NCBI GenBank assembly: GCA_035565355.1
Contig: DATMSM010000057.1
Span: 1 to 53,201, forward strand
Direction of reading: 5' to 3'
From: Ga0074130 sp035565355
GTDB lineage: Bacteria > Pseudomonadota > Gammaproteobacteria > Burkholderiales > Rhodocyclaceae
Length of the DNA: 53,201 nucleotides
Of the stretch, positions 16,945 to 24,882 are shown one piece after another. The notes under the pieces are model-generated. The model searched no databases. It saw nothing but the letters and a program-made list of their open reading frames with translations, and was not told the origin of the DNA. Both the position numbers and the translations under genes were made by a program. How positions within the stretch are numbered: position 1 is the first letter of the stretch; every line of letters starts with the position of its first letter.

Positions 16945-17718
16945 ATGAGTCTTACGCGCATCAAGACGGCCCTGCTGCCCTGGGCCGTCCCCGTCATCGC
17001 CATCATTGTGTGGGAAGTCGCGGCACTGGCCGGCTGGCTGTCTACGCGGGTTCTGCCCGAACCTTGGGCGGTGCTCAAGGCGGCCTGGGGTCTCGCCCTG
17101 ACCGGCGAGCTGTGGCAGCACGTCAAGGTCTCTGCCTACCGTGCGCTGGCCGGCTTCGCCATCGGCGGCGGCCTGGGCCTGTTCTTCGGACTGCTTACCG
17201 GCTCATTCCGCAAGGCCGAGATCGCCCTCGACACCACCTTCCAGATGGTGCGCAATATCCCGCCGCTGGCGATGATTCCGCTCGTCATCCTGTGGTTCGG
17301 CATCGATGAAACCGCCAAGACCTTCCTGATCGCCTTCGGTGTCTTCTTCGCCGTCTACATCAACACCTTCCACGGCATCCGCTCGGTCGATCCGGCGCTG
17401 ATCGAGATGGGCCGCAGCTACGGCCTGTCGGGCTGGCGCCTGTATCGCGACATCATTCTGCCCGGCGCGCTGTCCTCCATCCTCGTCGGCGTGCGTTACG
17501 CGCTGGGCCTGATGTGGGTGATCCTCATCGTCGCAGAAACCATCGCCGCCCAGGCCGGCATCGGCTACATGACCATGAACGCGCGCGAGTTTCTGATGAC
17601 CGACATCGTGCTGCTCGGCATCCTGCTCTACGCCCTGCTCGGCAAGCTCGCCGACGTCCTGGCGCGCGCGCTGGAACGCTGGCTGCTGCGCTGGAACGCC
17701 GCCTATCTCGGAGTCTGA
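16945..17718 (+). CDS. ssuC: Sulfonate ABC transporter permease
   Basis: Inner-membrane permease of 257 residues with about six helices. The EAA-type loop that contacts the ATPase is at EMGRSYGLSGWRLYRDIILPGALSSILVG, and the opening WAVPVIAIIVWEVAALAGWLSTRVLPEP is typical of SsuC. Shine-Dalgarno GAGGAAA precedes the ATG; it is 10 bp after the oxygenase gene and 3 bp before ssuB. It should work with both binding proteins of the operon. Confidence 0.94.
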   Translation: MSLTRIKTALLPWAVPVIAIIVWEVAALAGWLSTRVLPEPWAVLKAAWGLALTGELWQHVKVSAYRALAGFAIGGGLGLFFGLLTGSFRKAEIALDTTFQMVRNIPPLAMIPLVILWFGIDETAKTFLIAFGVFFAVYINTFHGIRSVDPALIEMGRSYGLSGWRLYRDIILPGALSSILVGVRYALGLMWVILIVAETIAAQAGIGYMTMNAREFLMTDIVLLGILLYALLGKLADVLARALERWLLRWNAAYLGV

Positions 17719-17721
17719 ATC

Positions 17722-18732
17722 ATGAAGATAGATATTCCCGCGGTGCTCGCACCGCACACACGCCCCGGCCTGTCCGCGGATATCCGCGGTCTCGCGCGCA
17801 GCTTCACGGTCAACGGTAACGAGCGCCAGGTCCTCGCCGATCTTGACCTGCACATCCCCGCCGGCGAGTTCGTCGCCATCGTCGGCCGCAGCGGTTGCGG
17901 AAAAAGTACGCTGCTGCGCCTGCTGGCCGGGCTGGATCAGGCCACGCGCGGCGGCATTACCTTGGATGGTCAGAAGCAAAACGGCGGCAGCGAGGATCTG
18001 CGTCTCATGTTTCAGGACGCGCGCCTGCTGCCGTGGAAAAGTGTGCTCGACAACGTCACGCTCGGCCTCAGGGGCGACAGGAAGCAGCTCCACGAACGCG
18101 GCCTGGAAGCATTGTCCCAGGTCGGACTCGCCGATCGCGCCGCCGAATGGCCGGCGCGCCTTTCCGGCGGGCAGAAGCAGCGTGTGGCGCTGGCGCGCGC
18201 ACTGATCCACCGGCCGCGCCTGCTCTTGCTCGACGAGCCACTCGGCGCGCTCGATGCACTGACACGCATCGAGATGCAGGCGCTGATCGAGCAGATCTGG
18301 CGTCAGCACCAGTTCACCGCCGTGCTCGTGACGCATGACGTCGGCGAAGCCGTGGCGCTGGCCGATCGCGTGCTGCTGATCGAGAACGGCCGCATCACGC
18401 TAGATCAGACCATCGTGCTGCAACGCCCGCGCGAACACGGTACGCCGGATTTCGCCAACTTTGAGCACCACATCCTCAAGCGCCTGACCACGGTCGAGGC
18501 AATCAATGCGCGCAACCAGCATCGGGGCAAGATCGTGGACATCGTGTACGGCGACGTGATCTCGGAAGTACGTGTGGAAACGCCCACCGGCGTCGTCATC
18601 GCCGCCGTTTCCACACGCGAGGTTCAGGAACAAGCCCTGAGCACCGGTGCTGAAGTTCTGACGCACTTCAAGTCCACCGAGGTAATGCTGGCGACCGCGG
18701 CTGAAGAAGCGAGACAGCGAGTCTCAGCATAA
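17722..18732 (+). CDS. ssuB: Sulfonate ABC transporter ATPase fused to an SsuF-like TOBE domain
   Basis: ATP-binding subunit of the sulfonate importer. Walker A GRSGCGKST (about 55-63), signature LSGGQKQRVALARAL (147-161), Walker B LLLLDEP (167-173) and the H-loop THD (204-206) are intact. SsuB is normally about 255 residues; this protein has 336. The extra part (about 259-324) is a TOBE domain closely similar to the free-standing SsuF that opens the operon, sharing INARNQ, RGKIV, SEV and VETP blocks. The stop codon lies inside the first ATAAGC box of the next promoter. Confidence 0.94.
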   Translation: MKIDIPAVLAPHTRPGLSADIRGLARSFTVNGNERQVLADLDLHIPAGEFVAIVGRSGCGKSTLLRLLAGLDQATRGGITLDGQKQNGGSEDLRLMFQDARLLPWKSVLDNVTLGLRGDRKQLHERGLEALSQVGLADRAAEWPARLSGGQKQRVALARALIHRPRLLLLDEPLGALDALTRIEMQALIEQIWRQHQFTAVLVTHDVGEAVALADRVLLIENGRITLDQTIVLQRPREHGTPDFANFEHHILKRLTTVEAINARNQHRGKIVDIVYGDVISEVRVETPTGVVIAAVSTREVQEQALSTGAEVLTHFKSTEVMLATAAEEARQRVSA

Positions 18733-18803
18733 GCATATGCATGCGCTGTGCATAAGCGCATGCGAATTGATTCGTTTGTTTTGCATAAACGCCAACCTAA
18801 GAT
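18729..18803 (+). promoter_or_regulatory. CysB-type promoter of the rhodanese gene
   Basis: ATAAGC boxes at 18729 and 18752, ATTCGTTT at 18770, -10-like TAAGAT at 18798. Spacing is identical to the ssu operon promoter, and the stretch from the first box through ATTCGTTT is nearly identical in sequence to that promoter. The first box overlaps the ssuB stop codon. Confidence 0.75.
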
Positions 18804-18884
18804 TCTCTCCAGCTTGATGCCGGAACGAGCACAGCGAGATCTGAACAGAACCGGCTCAACGATTCCACGATTAGGGAGAGAACC

Positions 18885-19832
18885 ATGAACATTCGCCGTC
18901 TGCTGGGCGCCACTGCAATCAGTCTCGCCGCCTTCACCGGGGCTGCACATGCCGCCACCGAAATCCCCAAGGGTCCGCTGGTCAGCACTGAATGGCTGGC
19001 CCAGAATCTGGACAACAAGAACGTCCGCATCATCGAGGTCAGTGTCAATCCCGGCCTGTACGAGCGCAGCCACATTCCCGGTGCGGTCAATTTTTCCTGG
19101 CACGCCGACCTGAACGACACGGTCAAGCGCGACATCGTCAGCAAGGAGCAGTTCGAAGCGCTGCTGTCCAAGGCAGGCGTGAACAAGGACACCACCGTCG
19201 TCCTCTACGGCGACAACAACAACTGGTTCGCGGCCTGGGCCGCCTGGGTCTTCGACATCTACGGCGTCAAGGAAGTGAAGCTGCTCGACGGCGGCCGCAA
19301 GAAGTGGGAAGCCGAGAACCGTCAGCTGGACAACCGAGCGCCGGAAATCGCCGCCAGCAAGTTCAAGGTCGAGAAGAGCAATGAAGCGCTGCGCGCCCGT
19401 CTCGGCGACGTACTGCAAGTCGCAGCAAACGCAAATTCGGGCAAGGACAAGAAAGTCGACTTGATCGACATCCGCTCCGCCGACGAATACCAGGGCAAGA
19501 TCTTCGCTCCGGCCGGCGTGCCTGAGCTGGCGGTCCGTGCCGGTCACATCCCGGGCGCCGTGAATGTGACCTGGAGCAAGGCGGTCAATGAAGACGGCAC
19601 CTTCAAGTCGGCTGCCGAGCTGAAGCAGCTGTATTCGAGCGTTGGCGTCAATGGCGACAAGCCCATCATCACCTACTGCCGCATCGGCGAGCGCTCCAGC
19701 CACACCTGGTTCGCGCTGACCAAGATCCTTGGCTACAAGGTCAAGAACTACGACGGTTCGTGGACCGAGTACGGCAACTCCGTCGGGGCGCCGATCAGCA
19801 ATCCGGCCGGCACGATCTGGGCGGCGAAGTAA
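18885..19832 (+). CDS. Exported two-domain rhodanese (thiosulfate sulfurtransferase)
   Basis: Periplasmic sulfurtransferase of 315 residues. A Sec signal covers residues 1-23 (cut after AAHA). Two rhodanese domains follow. The second holds the catalytic loop CRIGERS with nucleophile Cys265. The first has YGDNNNWFA at the equivalent place (about 108-116) and no cysteine, so it is structural, as in SseA-type enzymes. Spacing residues such as HIPGAVN occur in both domains. It has its own sulfur-type promoter and a GGGAGAG Shine-Dalgarno and is followed by a thiosulfate-transporter-like gene, which suggests thiosulfate handling during sulfur limitation. Confidence 0.92.
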   Translation: MNIRRLLGATAISLAAFTGAAHAATEIPKGPLVSTEWLAQNLDNKNVRIIEVSVNPGLYERSHIPGAVNFSWHADLNDTVKRDIVSKEQFEALLSKAGVNKDTTVVLYGDNNNWFAAWAAWVFDIYGVKEVKLLDGGRKKWEAENRQLDNRAPEIAASKFKVEKSNEALRARLGDVLQVAANANSGKDKKVDLIDIRSADEYQGKIFAPAGVPELAVRAGHIPGAVNVTWSKAVNEDGTFKSAAELKQLYSSVGVNGDKPIITYCRIGERSSHTWFALTKILGYKVKNYDGSWTEYGNSVGAPISNPAGTIWAAK

Positions 19833-19837
19833 GCACC

Positions 19838-19857
19838 GCAAACGCGAACGCGTTTGC
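19838..19857. other. Hairpin after the rhodanese gene
   Basis: GCAAACGC-GAAC-GCGTTTGC, a perfect 8-bp stem with a 4-nt loop 5 bp after the stop codon. No T-run follows, so it is probably a 3'-end stabilising hairpin or a Rho-independent terminator of weak type. Confidence 0.5.
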
Positions 19858-20007
19858 TCGAAACCCGCCCAATCGCTTTTCGATTTGACCCAGAACGGTC
19901 ATCTCATCAAACGGGATCAGGCGGGGATTACGTGGTTTTACCCTGGCGTCTGCCACGTCAGTTTTAGCAAGCTCCTCTAGTGTCATACCTCTACTCCAGG
20001 AGGCTTA

Positions 20008-20040
20008 GGGAGACGACCCGGAAAGGCCGTCTCCCTTTTT
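20008..20040 (+). terminator. Intrinsic terminator or attenuator just before the YeeE gene
   Basis: GGGAGACG (20008-20015) pairs with CGTCTCCC (20028-20035), 12-nt loop, followed directly by TTTTT. It ends only 17 bp before the transporter start codon, so besides ending the rhodanese transcript it could control read-through into the transporter gene. Confidence 0.75.
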
Positions 20041-20057
20041 ATTGATTCGGACTCGAT

Positions 20058-21224
20058 ATGCGCAAGACATACTGGCTCGCACTTCTCATCATCGCTGGCG
20101 GCATTGCCTGGGGACTCTCGCTCTCCGAGCTGCCGGGCGGACGCGTGCTCACGTTCTCCGCGCTGCTCGGCCTCGCGCTCGGTGTGGTGTTGCAACGCAC
20201 ACGCTTCTGCTTCCTGTGCCACGCCCGCGACTGGCACGACAAGGACGATGCGCGCGGCCTGCTCGCCATCCTGCTGGCGCTGGCCGTCGGCAGCATTGGT
20301 TACCAAATCGTGGTTGGCAGCTGGCTGCCTGTGCCCGAGCGTTTGCCGCCCGATCTGCACATCGGCCCGGTGAGCTGGGCCCTGGTGCTGGCCGGCATCG
20401 CCTTCGGCGCCGGCATGCTGATCTCCGGCTCCTGCCTCAGCGCGCATCTGTATCGTCTTGGCGAGGGCGCAACCGTCTCGCCCTTTGCGCTGATCGGCGC
20501 CGTGTTCGGCTTCGGGCTCGGCTTCAACACCTGGAATCATTTCTATAGCGCCGCCATCGCCGAAGCGCCCATTCTGTGGCTGCCGCAACAGCTCGGCTAT
20601 GCCGGCGCATTGCTGCTGCAACTGGGCGTATTGGGTTTACTCGCAGTGCTGTTGTGGCGCAAGCCACTGCCGACACACGCTGCGCGAGCGCCGGTCACCG
20701 CGCTAAGGGAAGGCATTGCGCGCCTGTTTGAAGGTCGCTGGCCCTACTGGACCGGCGGATTGATTGTCGGTTTGATTGCGGTGCTCATCATCATCCGCAC
20801 CAAGCCGCTGGGCGTCACCGCCGCGCTCGGCAGCGTTGCGCGCCGCATTGGCGAACAGCAGTTCTGGGTGCCGCAGCGGCTGGACGGCCTCGACACCCTG
20901 GGCGGCTGCGCTACGGTCATTCAGGATGCATTGCTCACACCCAACGGTGCGCTGGTGCTGGCCCTGATCGCCGGCAGCTTCGCCTCCGCGCTGGCGGCCG
21001 GGCAGTTCACGCCGCGCCTGCCGACCTTGCGCGATGTGGCACGCGGCCTCATCGGCGGCACCCTGCTGGGCTGGGGCAGCATGATCGGCCTCGGCTGCAC
21101 CATAGGCACACTACTCTCCGGCATCAGCGCCGGCGCTGTCTCTGGCTGGGTGTTCGCCCTCAGCGTTTTCCTGACCCTGTGGTTGGGCTTCAGAATTCAG
21201 GCGCAGCTCTTCAAGCCTCGCTGA
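20058..21224 (+). CDS. YeeE/YedE-family (TsuA-like) sulfur compound transporter
   Basis: Polytopic membrane protein of 388 residues with two internal YeeE/YedE repeats. The conserved cysteines thought to relay thiosulfate in TsuA are visible in RFCFLCHARDW, ISGSCLSAHLYRLGEG and IGLGCTIGTLLSGI. Thiosulfate uptake is the best supported role for characterised relatives; here it is inferred from motifs and from the rhodanese gene upstream. No TusA/YeeD-like partner gene is adjacent. No convincing Shine-Dalgarno precedes the ATG. The last 14 bp overlap the convergent hydrolase gene. Confidence 0.88.
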   Translation: MRKTYWLALLIIAGGIAWGLSLSELPGGRVLTFSALLGLALGVVLQRTRFCFLCHARDWHDKDDARGLLAILLALAVGSIGYQIVVGSWLPVPERLPPDLHIGPVSWALVLAGIAFGAGMLISGSCLSAHLYRLGEGATVSPFALIGAVFGFGLGFNTWNHFYSAAIAEAPILWLPQQLGYAGALLLQLGVLGLLAVLLWRKPLPTHAARAPVTALREGIARLFEGRWPYWTGGLIVGLIAVLIIIRTKPLGVTAALGSVARRIGEQQFWVPQRLDGLDTLGGCATVIQDALLTPNGALVLALIAGSFASALAAGQFTPRLPTLRDVARGLIGGTLLGWGSMIGLGCTIGTLLSGISAGAVSGWVFALSVFLTLWLGFRIQAQLFKPR

Positions 21225-21867
21225 TGATCACACGCACCAACCGGCGCGCAGACGCGCCGGTTGGTGCGTGGAAGGCAGAAGGCGTATACACCGGCCCTGC
21301 ATGGCCGCACGTAACAATCTCTGCACCGGCCTTGCTGCGCACGAAATCGCGGAACAGCACCAGACCCTCTATCCACGGACCGAAACCGGCGGCGGTATTC
21401 ACATGCCCGGCCGCACCGATGGAGAAGACCTCCGCTCCCCAGCGCTGCGCCAGCCCTAAGGCCTTGTTCTCCGTCAGCCAGGGATCGTTGCTACTGATCA
21501 CCATGGCTGCAGGCACGGGCAAGGAGCTGAGTGGCAGCGCTTCGTCCAGACCGAAGCGGGCAGGATCGGCCGCCGCCACCAGAAAAACGCCGGCGATATT
21601 GTGTGACCGCTGAGCCAATGCATTCACTGCGGTCAGACAGCCGAAGCTGTGCGCCACCAGCCACACGGGTTCGGGCTGGTGCACTACGGTCTGTAGCAGT
21701 CGGTCGGTCCACTCACCGATGTCCGGCAAGCTCCAATCATCCTGCTCTACGCGCAGCGCGCCCGGCACCACCGCCTGCCACCAGCTTTGCCAGTGCGCAG
21801 GGCCGCTGCCATGCAGACCGGGAACGATCAAGGTGGGAACGTTGTGGTAAGAACTGAACAACTGCAT
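21211..21867 (-). CDS. RBBP9/YdeN-family serine hydrolase
   Basis: Small cytosolic alpha/beta hydrolase of 218 residues. PTLIVPGLHGSGPAHWQSWW at the N-terminus and the nucleophile elbow VAHSFGCL are typical of the RBBP9/YdeN group; the catalytic His lies in IGAAGHVNTAAGFGPW and the acid in SSNDPW. The frame is open 10 codons further, but the ATG at 21867 has AAGGAG at ideal spacing. It converges on the YeeE gene and overlaps its last codons. The physiological substrate is unknown. Confidence 0.88.
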   Translation of the reverse strand: MQLFSSYHNVPTLIVPGLHGSGPAHWQSWWQAVVPGALRVEQDDWSLPDIGEWTDRLLQTVVHQPEPVWLVAHSFGCLTAVNALAQRSHNIAGVFLVAAADPARFGLDEALPLSSLPVPAAMVISSNDPWLTENKALGLAQRWGAEVFSIGAAGHVNTAAGFGPWIEGLVLFRDFVRSKAGAEIVTCGHAGPVYTPSAFHAPTGASARRLVRVIISEA

Positions 21868-21983
21868 GAACGTCTCCTTGCAATCAGTCCGCACCAATGT
21901 ACGCGCGGCCTCGCAGGCAAGGAACGATGATATTGCTATGTCGATATGAGAAAAACCGCCGCTGCAAAGCGGCGGCCGTGCAG

Positions 21984-22008
21984 AAAAAAGGCCGGCATGA
22001 AGCCGGCC
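21984..22008 (-). terminator. Intrinsic terminator of the PEP-CTERM gene
   Basis: On the minus strand GGCCGGC-TTCAT-GCCGGCC is followed immediately by TTTTTTCTG. The 7-bp GC stem plus six Ts make a standard terminator 21 bp after the PEP-CTERM gene stop. Confidence 0.88.
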
Positions 22009-22029
22009 CTTCTTGTTTGCCCGATGGCT

Positions 22030-22641
22030 TTAGCGCATGCGGCGGCGGGTGGCGGCACCGAGCAGTCCCAGGCTCAAGGCCAGCAGGGCCAGGCTGCCCG
22101 GCTCGGGCACGCGCGCGACGCCGACATTGAAGCCGTGCCAGTACTCATCCGGGCTGATGTAGAAGCTCAGGCTGCTATAGGTGCCGCTGAACAGCAGCAC
22201 GCCGTTGAACTCGTTGCCGGTGAAGTCGTTGCCGGAGATGCTGTAGCTACCACCGCCCCACCAGCCCGGGCCATCGGAGAAGACCGTGAAGGGCGCATCG
22301 AAGGCATAGGTCACGGCCAGGCCGGGTTGGCCGACGCTGACGAGGGCGAGATAGAAGTCGCTCACCGGCTTGTCGAAGCTCAGGGTGAACAGGCCCGAAC
22401 CACCGACGCGGATCAGGTCAGTAGGATTCAGATTGCCGAAGGTGGCGGGGAACTGATAGTAGTAGGGCGAGCCGTTGTCCTGGCTATCCACATTGCCGCT
22501 CAGGGACACATTGACGCTATCGCCGGAGCTCAGCACACCGGTGCTGGTCGAGCTCCAGTCGGTCCAGTAAACCGCGGCGTAGGACGGCGTGGCCAACGCC
22601 AGAAAAAGAGCGGCAGCACTGAGAAGGCGGGGCAGTTTCAT
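22030..22641 (-). CDS. PEP-CTERM sorting-domain exported protein
   Basis: Secreted protein (203 residues) with a signal peptide (about 1-22) and a C-terminal sorting signal: VPEPGSLALLALSLGLLG followed by the basic end ATRRRMR. That motif is recognised by exosortase (EpsH/XrtA) and tethers or releases proteins linked to exopolysaccharide. The middle is a glycine-, serine- and aromatic-rich beta domain with no named fold. The frame extends to a TTG at 22656; ATG at 22641 has GGAG at the right distance and gives the better signal peptide. A sigma-54-like promoter lies about 50 bp upstream. No exosortase gene is in the window. Confidence 0.92.
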   Translation of the reverse strand: MKLPRLLSAAALFLALATPSYAAVYWTDWSSTSTGVLSSGDSVNVSLSGNVDSQDNGSPYYYQFPATFGNLNPTDLIRVGGSGLFTLSFDKPVSDFYLALVSVGQPGLAVTYAFDAPFTVFSDGPGWWGGGSYSISGNDFTGNEFNGVLLFSGTYSSLSFYISPDEYWHGFNVGVARVPEPGSLALLALSLGLLGAATRRRMR

Positions 22642-22692
22642 GGCGGACTCCATCAAAGGAAGCGATCAACACAATCGTAATGCTCTCTATTC

Positions 22693-22708
22693 AGCACGAA
22701 CCGTGCCG
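22693..22708 (-). promoter_or_regulatory. Putative sigma-54 promoter of the PEP-CTERM gene
   Basis: Minus strand CGGCACGGTTCGTGCT compares with TGGCACGNNNNTTGCT; the essential GG and GC doublets have the correct spacing. It predicts a start site near 22683 and a leader of about 42 nt. RpoN with PrsK/PrsR is known to drive PEP-CTERM genes in floc-forming betaproteobacteria, which makes the match more credible. Confidence 0.6.
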
Positions 22709-22870
22709 ACCACCCAAGCCACTGATTTGCATTGATTTTATTGAGCACCTGCCAAACACGTGTAAGTCGTTTCGACAGGGCGAATCGTCGATGTGATGGA
22801 CGCACTAATAAAGTTCACTCCGCGAACGCGCGATATCGGCGCCTACTTTGAGGATCGCTACAGTGCGCAC

Positions 22871-23704
22871 TCAGCCTGCGGCCATCTCTGCCTTGCGCCA
22901 CTCACGCGGTGATAATCCGGTCTGAGCACGGAAGGCACGCGACAACGCGGCCTCGCCGCCATAACCGACATCCGCCGCGATGTGCTTGAGCGCACGGCCT
23001 TCGCGCAGCGCTTTCTGGACCAGGCCGATGCGCCAGCGCTGCAGATAGACACCGGGCGTGCAGCCAACCACGTCGCGAAAGGTATTGGCGAACACTGTGC
23101 GCGACATTCCGGCCTTAGCCGCCAGGTCTTCCAGAGACCACTCCTGCTGCGCATCATCATGCAGGGCTACGAGAGCGCCGCGCAGCTTGGGGTGCGACAG
23201 ACCGGCGAGCATGCCCGACTGCACCTGCCCCTGGCTCATCAGCTCGCGCAGCACCCAGATCAGCAAGACCTCGAACAAGCGATCCAGCATCGATTGTCTT
23301 CCGCAATGGCTGGCCTGCGCTTCGGCAAAGATCAGACTGAGTACCGGAGCGCAGTGCGGGATGCTTTTCAGCGGCAAGCATACCCATGGCGGTAAAGCGG
23401 CAGCGATGGGATGGCTGGCGCCGCCCTCAAAGCTCATATGCGCGCACACGAACTGCGCGCCGCAGCTCGGATCGGTCACGAACCGGTGTGCCAGCGGACG
23501 CGGATAGAACAGCAGGCTGGGCTCATCGATGCGCAGCAGCTCAGCAGCGGCGTGATGCACCTCCACCCCGCCTTCGCGGATCAAATGCACCTGGCCGCGC
23601 CCCGGCTGAGGTTCCAAGGTGTTGATGCCGCACAACGGACCCGTCTGGAAGGTTTCGGCGCGCACGGAGAAATGGGCAAAAAGGGCAGCGAGTCTGTCAG
23701 CCAT
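22871..23704 (-). CDS. AraC-family transcriptional regulator (cupin sensor domain)
   Basis: A 277-residue regulator. The N-terminal half (about 1-170) is a cupin-type ligand domain with an HHAAAELLRIDEPSLLFYPRPLAHRF core typical of the AraC_binding_2/cupin_6 group. The C-terminal half has two helix-turn-helix motifs: WSLEDLAAKAGMSRTVFANTF and HIAADVGYGGEAALSRAF, ending in TGLSPREWR. It is transcribed away from the exported hydrolase gene and probably controls that gene, as often seen for this subgroup. The inducer is unknown. Confidence 0.92.
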   Translation of the reverse strand: MADRLAALFAHFSVRAETFQTGPLCGINTLEPQPGRGQVHLIREGGVEVHHAAAELLRIDEPSLLFYPRPLAHRFVTDPSCGAQFVCAHMSFEGGASHPIAAALPPWVCLPLKSIPHCAPVLSLIFAEAQASHCGRQSMLDRLFEVLLIWVLRELMSQGQVQSGMLAGLSHPKLRGALVALHDDAQQEWSLEDLAAKAGMSRTVFANTFRDVVGCTPGVYLQRWRIGLVQKALREGRALKHIAADVGYGGEAALSRAFRAQTGLSPREWRKAEMAAG

Positions 23705-23716
23705 GGCTTAGGTGCC

Positions 23717-23736
23717 TCGTACGCATATCGGTACGA
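23717..23736. promoter_or_regulatory. Inverted repeat in the araC/hydrolase intergenic region
   Basis: TCGTAC-N8-GTACGA, a perfect 6-bp dyad 13 bp before the AraC gene start. It may be an operator for this regulator or another protein. AraC proteins more often use direct repeats, so the assignment is tentative. Confidence 0.4.
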
Positions 23737-23853
23737 ATTGCAAAGTTAAACGAATTTAATGGTAACTCAAGTACGTTCTGGCGGCCTAAAGTTCGTCCTG
23801 TCACAAGACGAATCACTCACCCGAAAACCACATCGAACCTACAGGAGCTCATC

Positions 23854-24819
23854 ATGAACGCAGTCAAGCAAATCGCCCTCGCTACCACCATCGCCCTTGG
23901 TGGCCTTGCCACCCAGGCCCAGGCCGCCGCCCCGGCACAAACTGCCAAAGCCACTGCCGCTGCCCAAGCAGCCCAAGCAGCAATTGCCAGTCAGTACGTC
24001 GCCGCCAATGACGGTACACCGCTTTATGTGAAAGACTGGGGTCCCAGAAACGGTCCGGTCGTGGTCTTCAGCCATGGCTGGCCGCTGAACTCCGACAGCT
24101 GGGAATCGCAGATGCAGTTCCTCGCCGAGCGCGGCTTCCGCGTCATCGCGCACGACCGCCGCGGCCATGGCCGCTCGGGTCAGCCCTGGGCCAACAACAC
24201 CATGGACCAGTACGCCGACGATCTTGATGCCGTGCTGACTGCGCTGAATGTGAAGAACGCGACACTGGTGGGTTTCTCCACCGGCGGCGGCGAAGTGGCC
24301 CGCTACATCGGCCGCCACGGTACTGCCCGCGTTGCCAAGGCCGTGCTGGTGGGCGCCATCACCCCGATCATGGGTCAGACGCCGACACATCCGGAAGGCG
24401 TGCCGACCGCCGTGTTCGACAGCCTGCGCAAGGCCTCGCTCGACAACCGCGCCCAGCTCTACAAGGACATCGCCAGCGGCCCCTTCTTCGGCTTCAACCG
24501 CCCGGGCGCCAAGGTCTCCACGGGTCAGATCGATAGCTTCTACAACCAGGGCATGCAGGCCAGCAGCAAGGGCACCTACGACAGCATCGCGGCCTTCTTC
24601 TACTCCGACTTCCGCGAGGACCTGAAGAAGTTCAACATCCCGACGCTCGTCATCCATGGTGCCGACGACCAGATCGTGCCCATCGAGACCACCGGTCGTG
24701 CCACGGCCAAGCTGGTCAAGGGTGCCCGCCTGATCGAGTACGCCGATGGCCCGCACGGCATCACCGACACGCACAAGGACAGGCTCAACCAGGACCTGCT
24801 CGACTTTGTGAGCAAGTAA
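23854..24819 (+). CDS. Exported alpha/beta hydrolase, non-haem chloroperoxidase/arylesterase family
   Basis: A 321-residue hydrolase. The nucleophile elbow GFSTGGGEVARY (Ser142), acid in GADDQIVP (Asp271 or Asp272) and His301 in ADGPHGI form a complete triad; HGWPLNSDSW and HDRRGHGRSGQPW are the family signatures of cofactor-free haloperoxidases and esterases. Unlike the usual cytosolic members it has an N-terminal Sec signal peptide (cut near AQA, residue 24) and an Ala-rich linker before the catalytic domain. It is divergent from the AraC gene. Actual reaction, perhydrolysis or ester cleavage, cannot be told. Confidence 0.9.
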   Translation: MNAVKQIALATTIALGGLATQAQAAAPAQTAKATAAAQAAQAAIASQYVAANDGTPLYVKDWGPRNGPVVVFSHGWPLNSDSWESQMQFLAERGFRVIAHDRRGHGRSGQPWANNTMDQYADDLDAVLTALNVKNATLVGFSTGGGEVARYIGRHGTARVAKAVLVGAITPIMGQTPTHPEGVPTAVFDSLRKASLDNRAQLYKDIASGPFFGFNRPGAKVSTGQIDSFYNQGMQASSKGTYDSIAAFFYSDFREDLKKFNIPTLVIHGADDQIVPIETTGRATAKLVKGARLIEYADGPHGITDTHKDRLNQDLLDFVSK

Positions 24820-24836
24820 GGCCTTCCATCATGGAA

Positions 24837-24860
24837 AAGGGGCAGCCTCGGCTGCCCCTT
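24837..24860. terminator. Bidirectional terminator between the hydrolase gene and pyrF
   Basis: AAGGGGCAGCC and GGCTGCCCCTT form an 11-bp stem with a minimal loop, 17 bp after the hydrolase stop and 22 bp beyond the pyrF stop. T-rich tracts on either side are short. Confidence 0.78.
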
Positions 24861-24882
24861 CTCTATCGCAAGTGCGGTCCGG

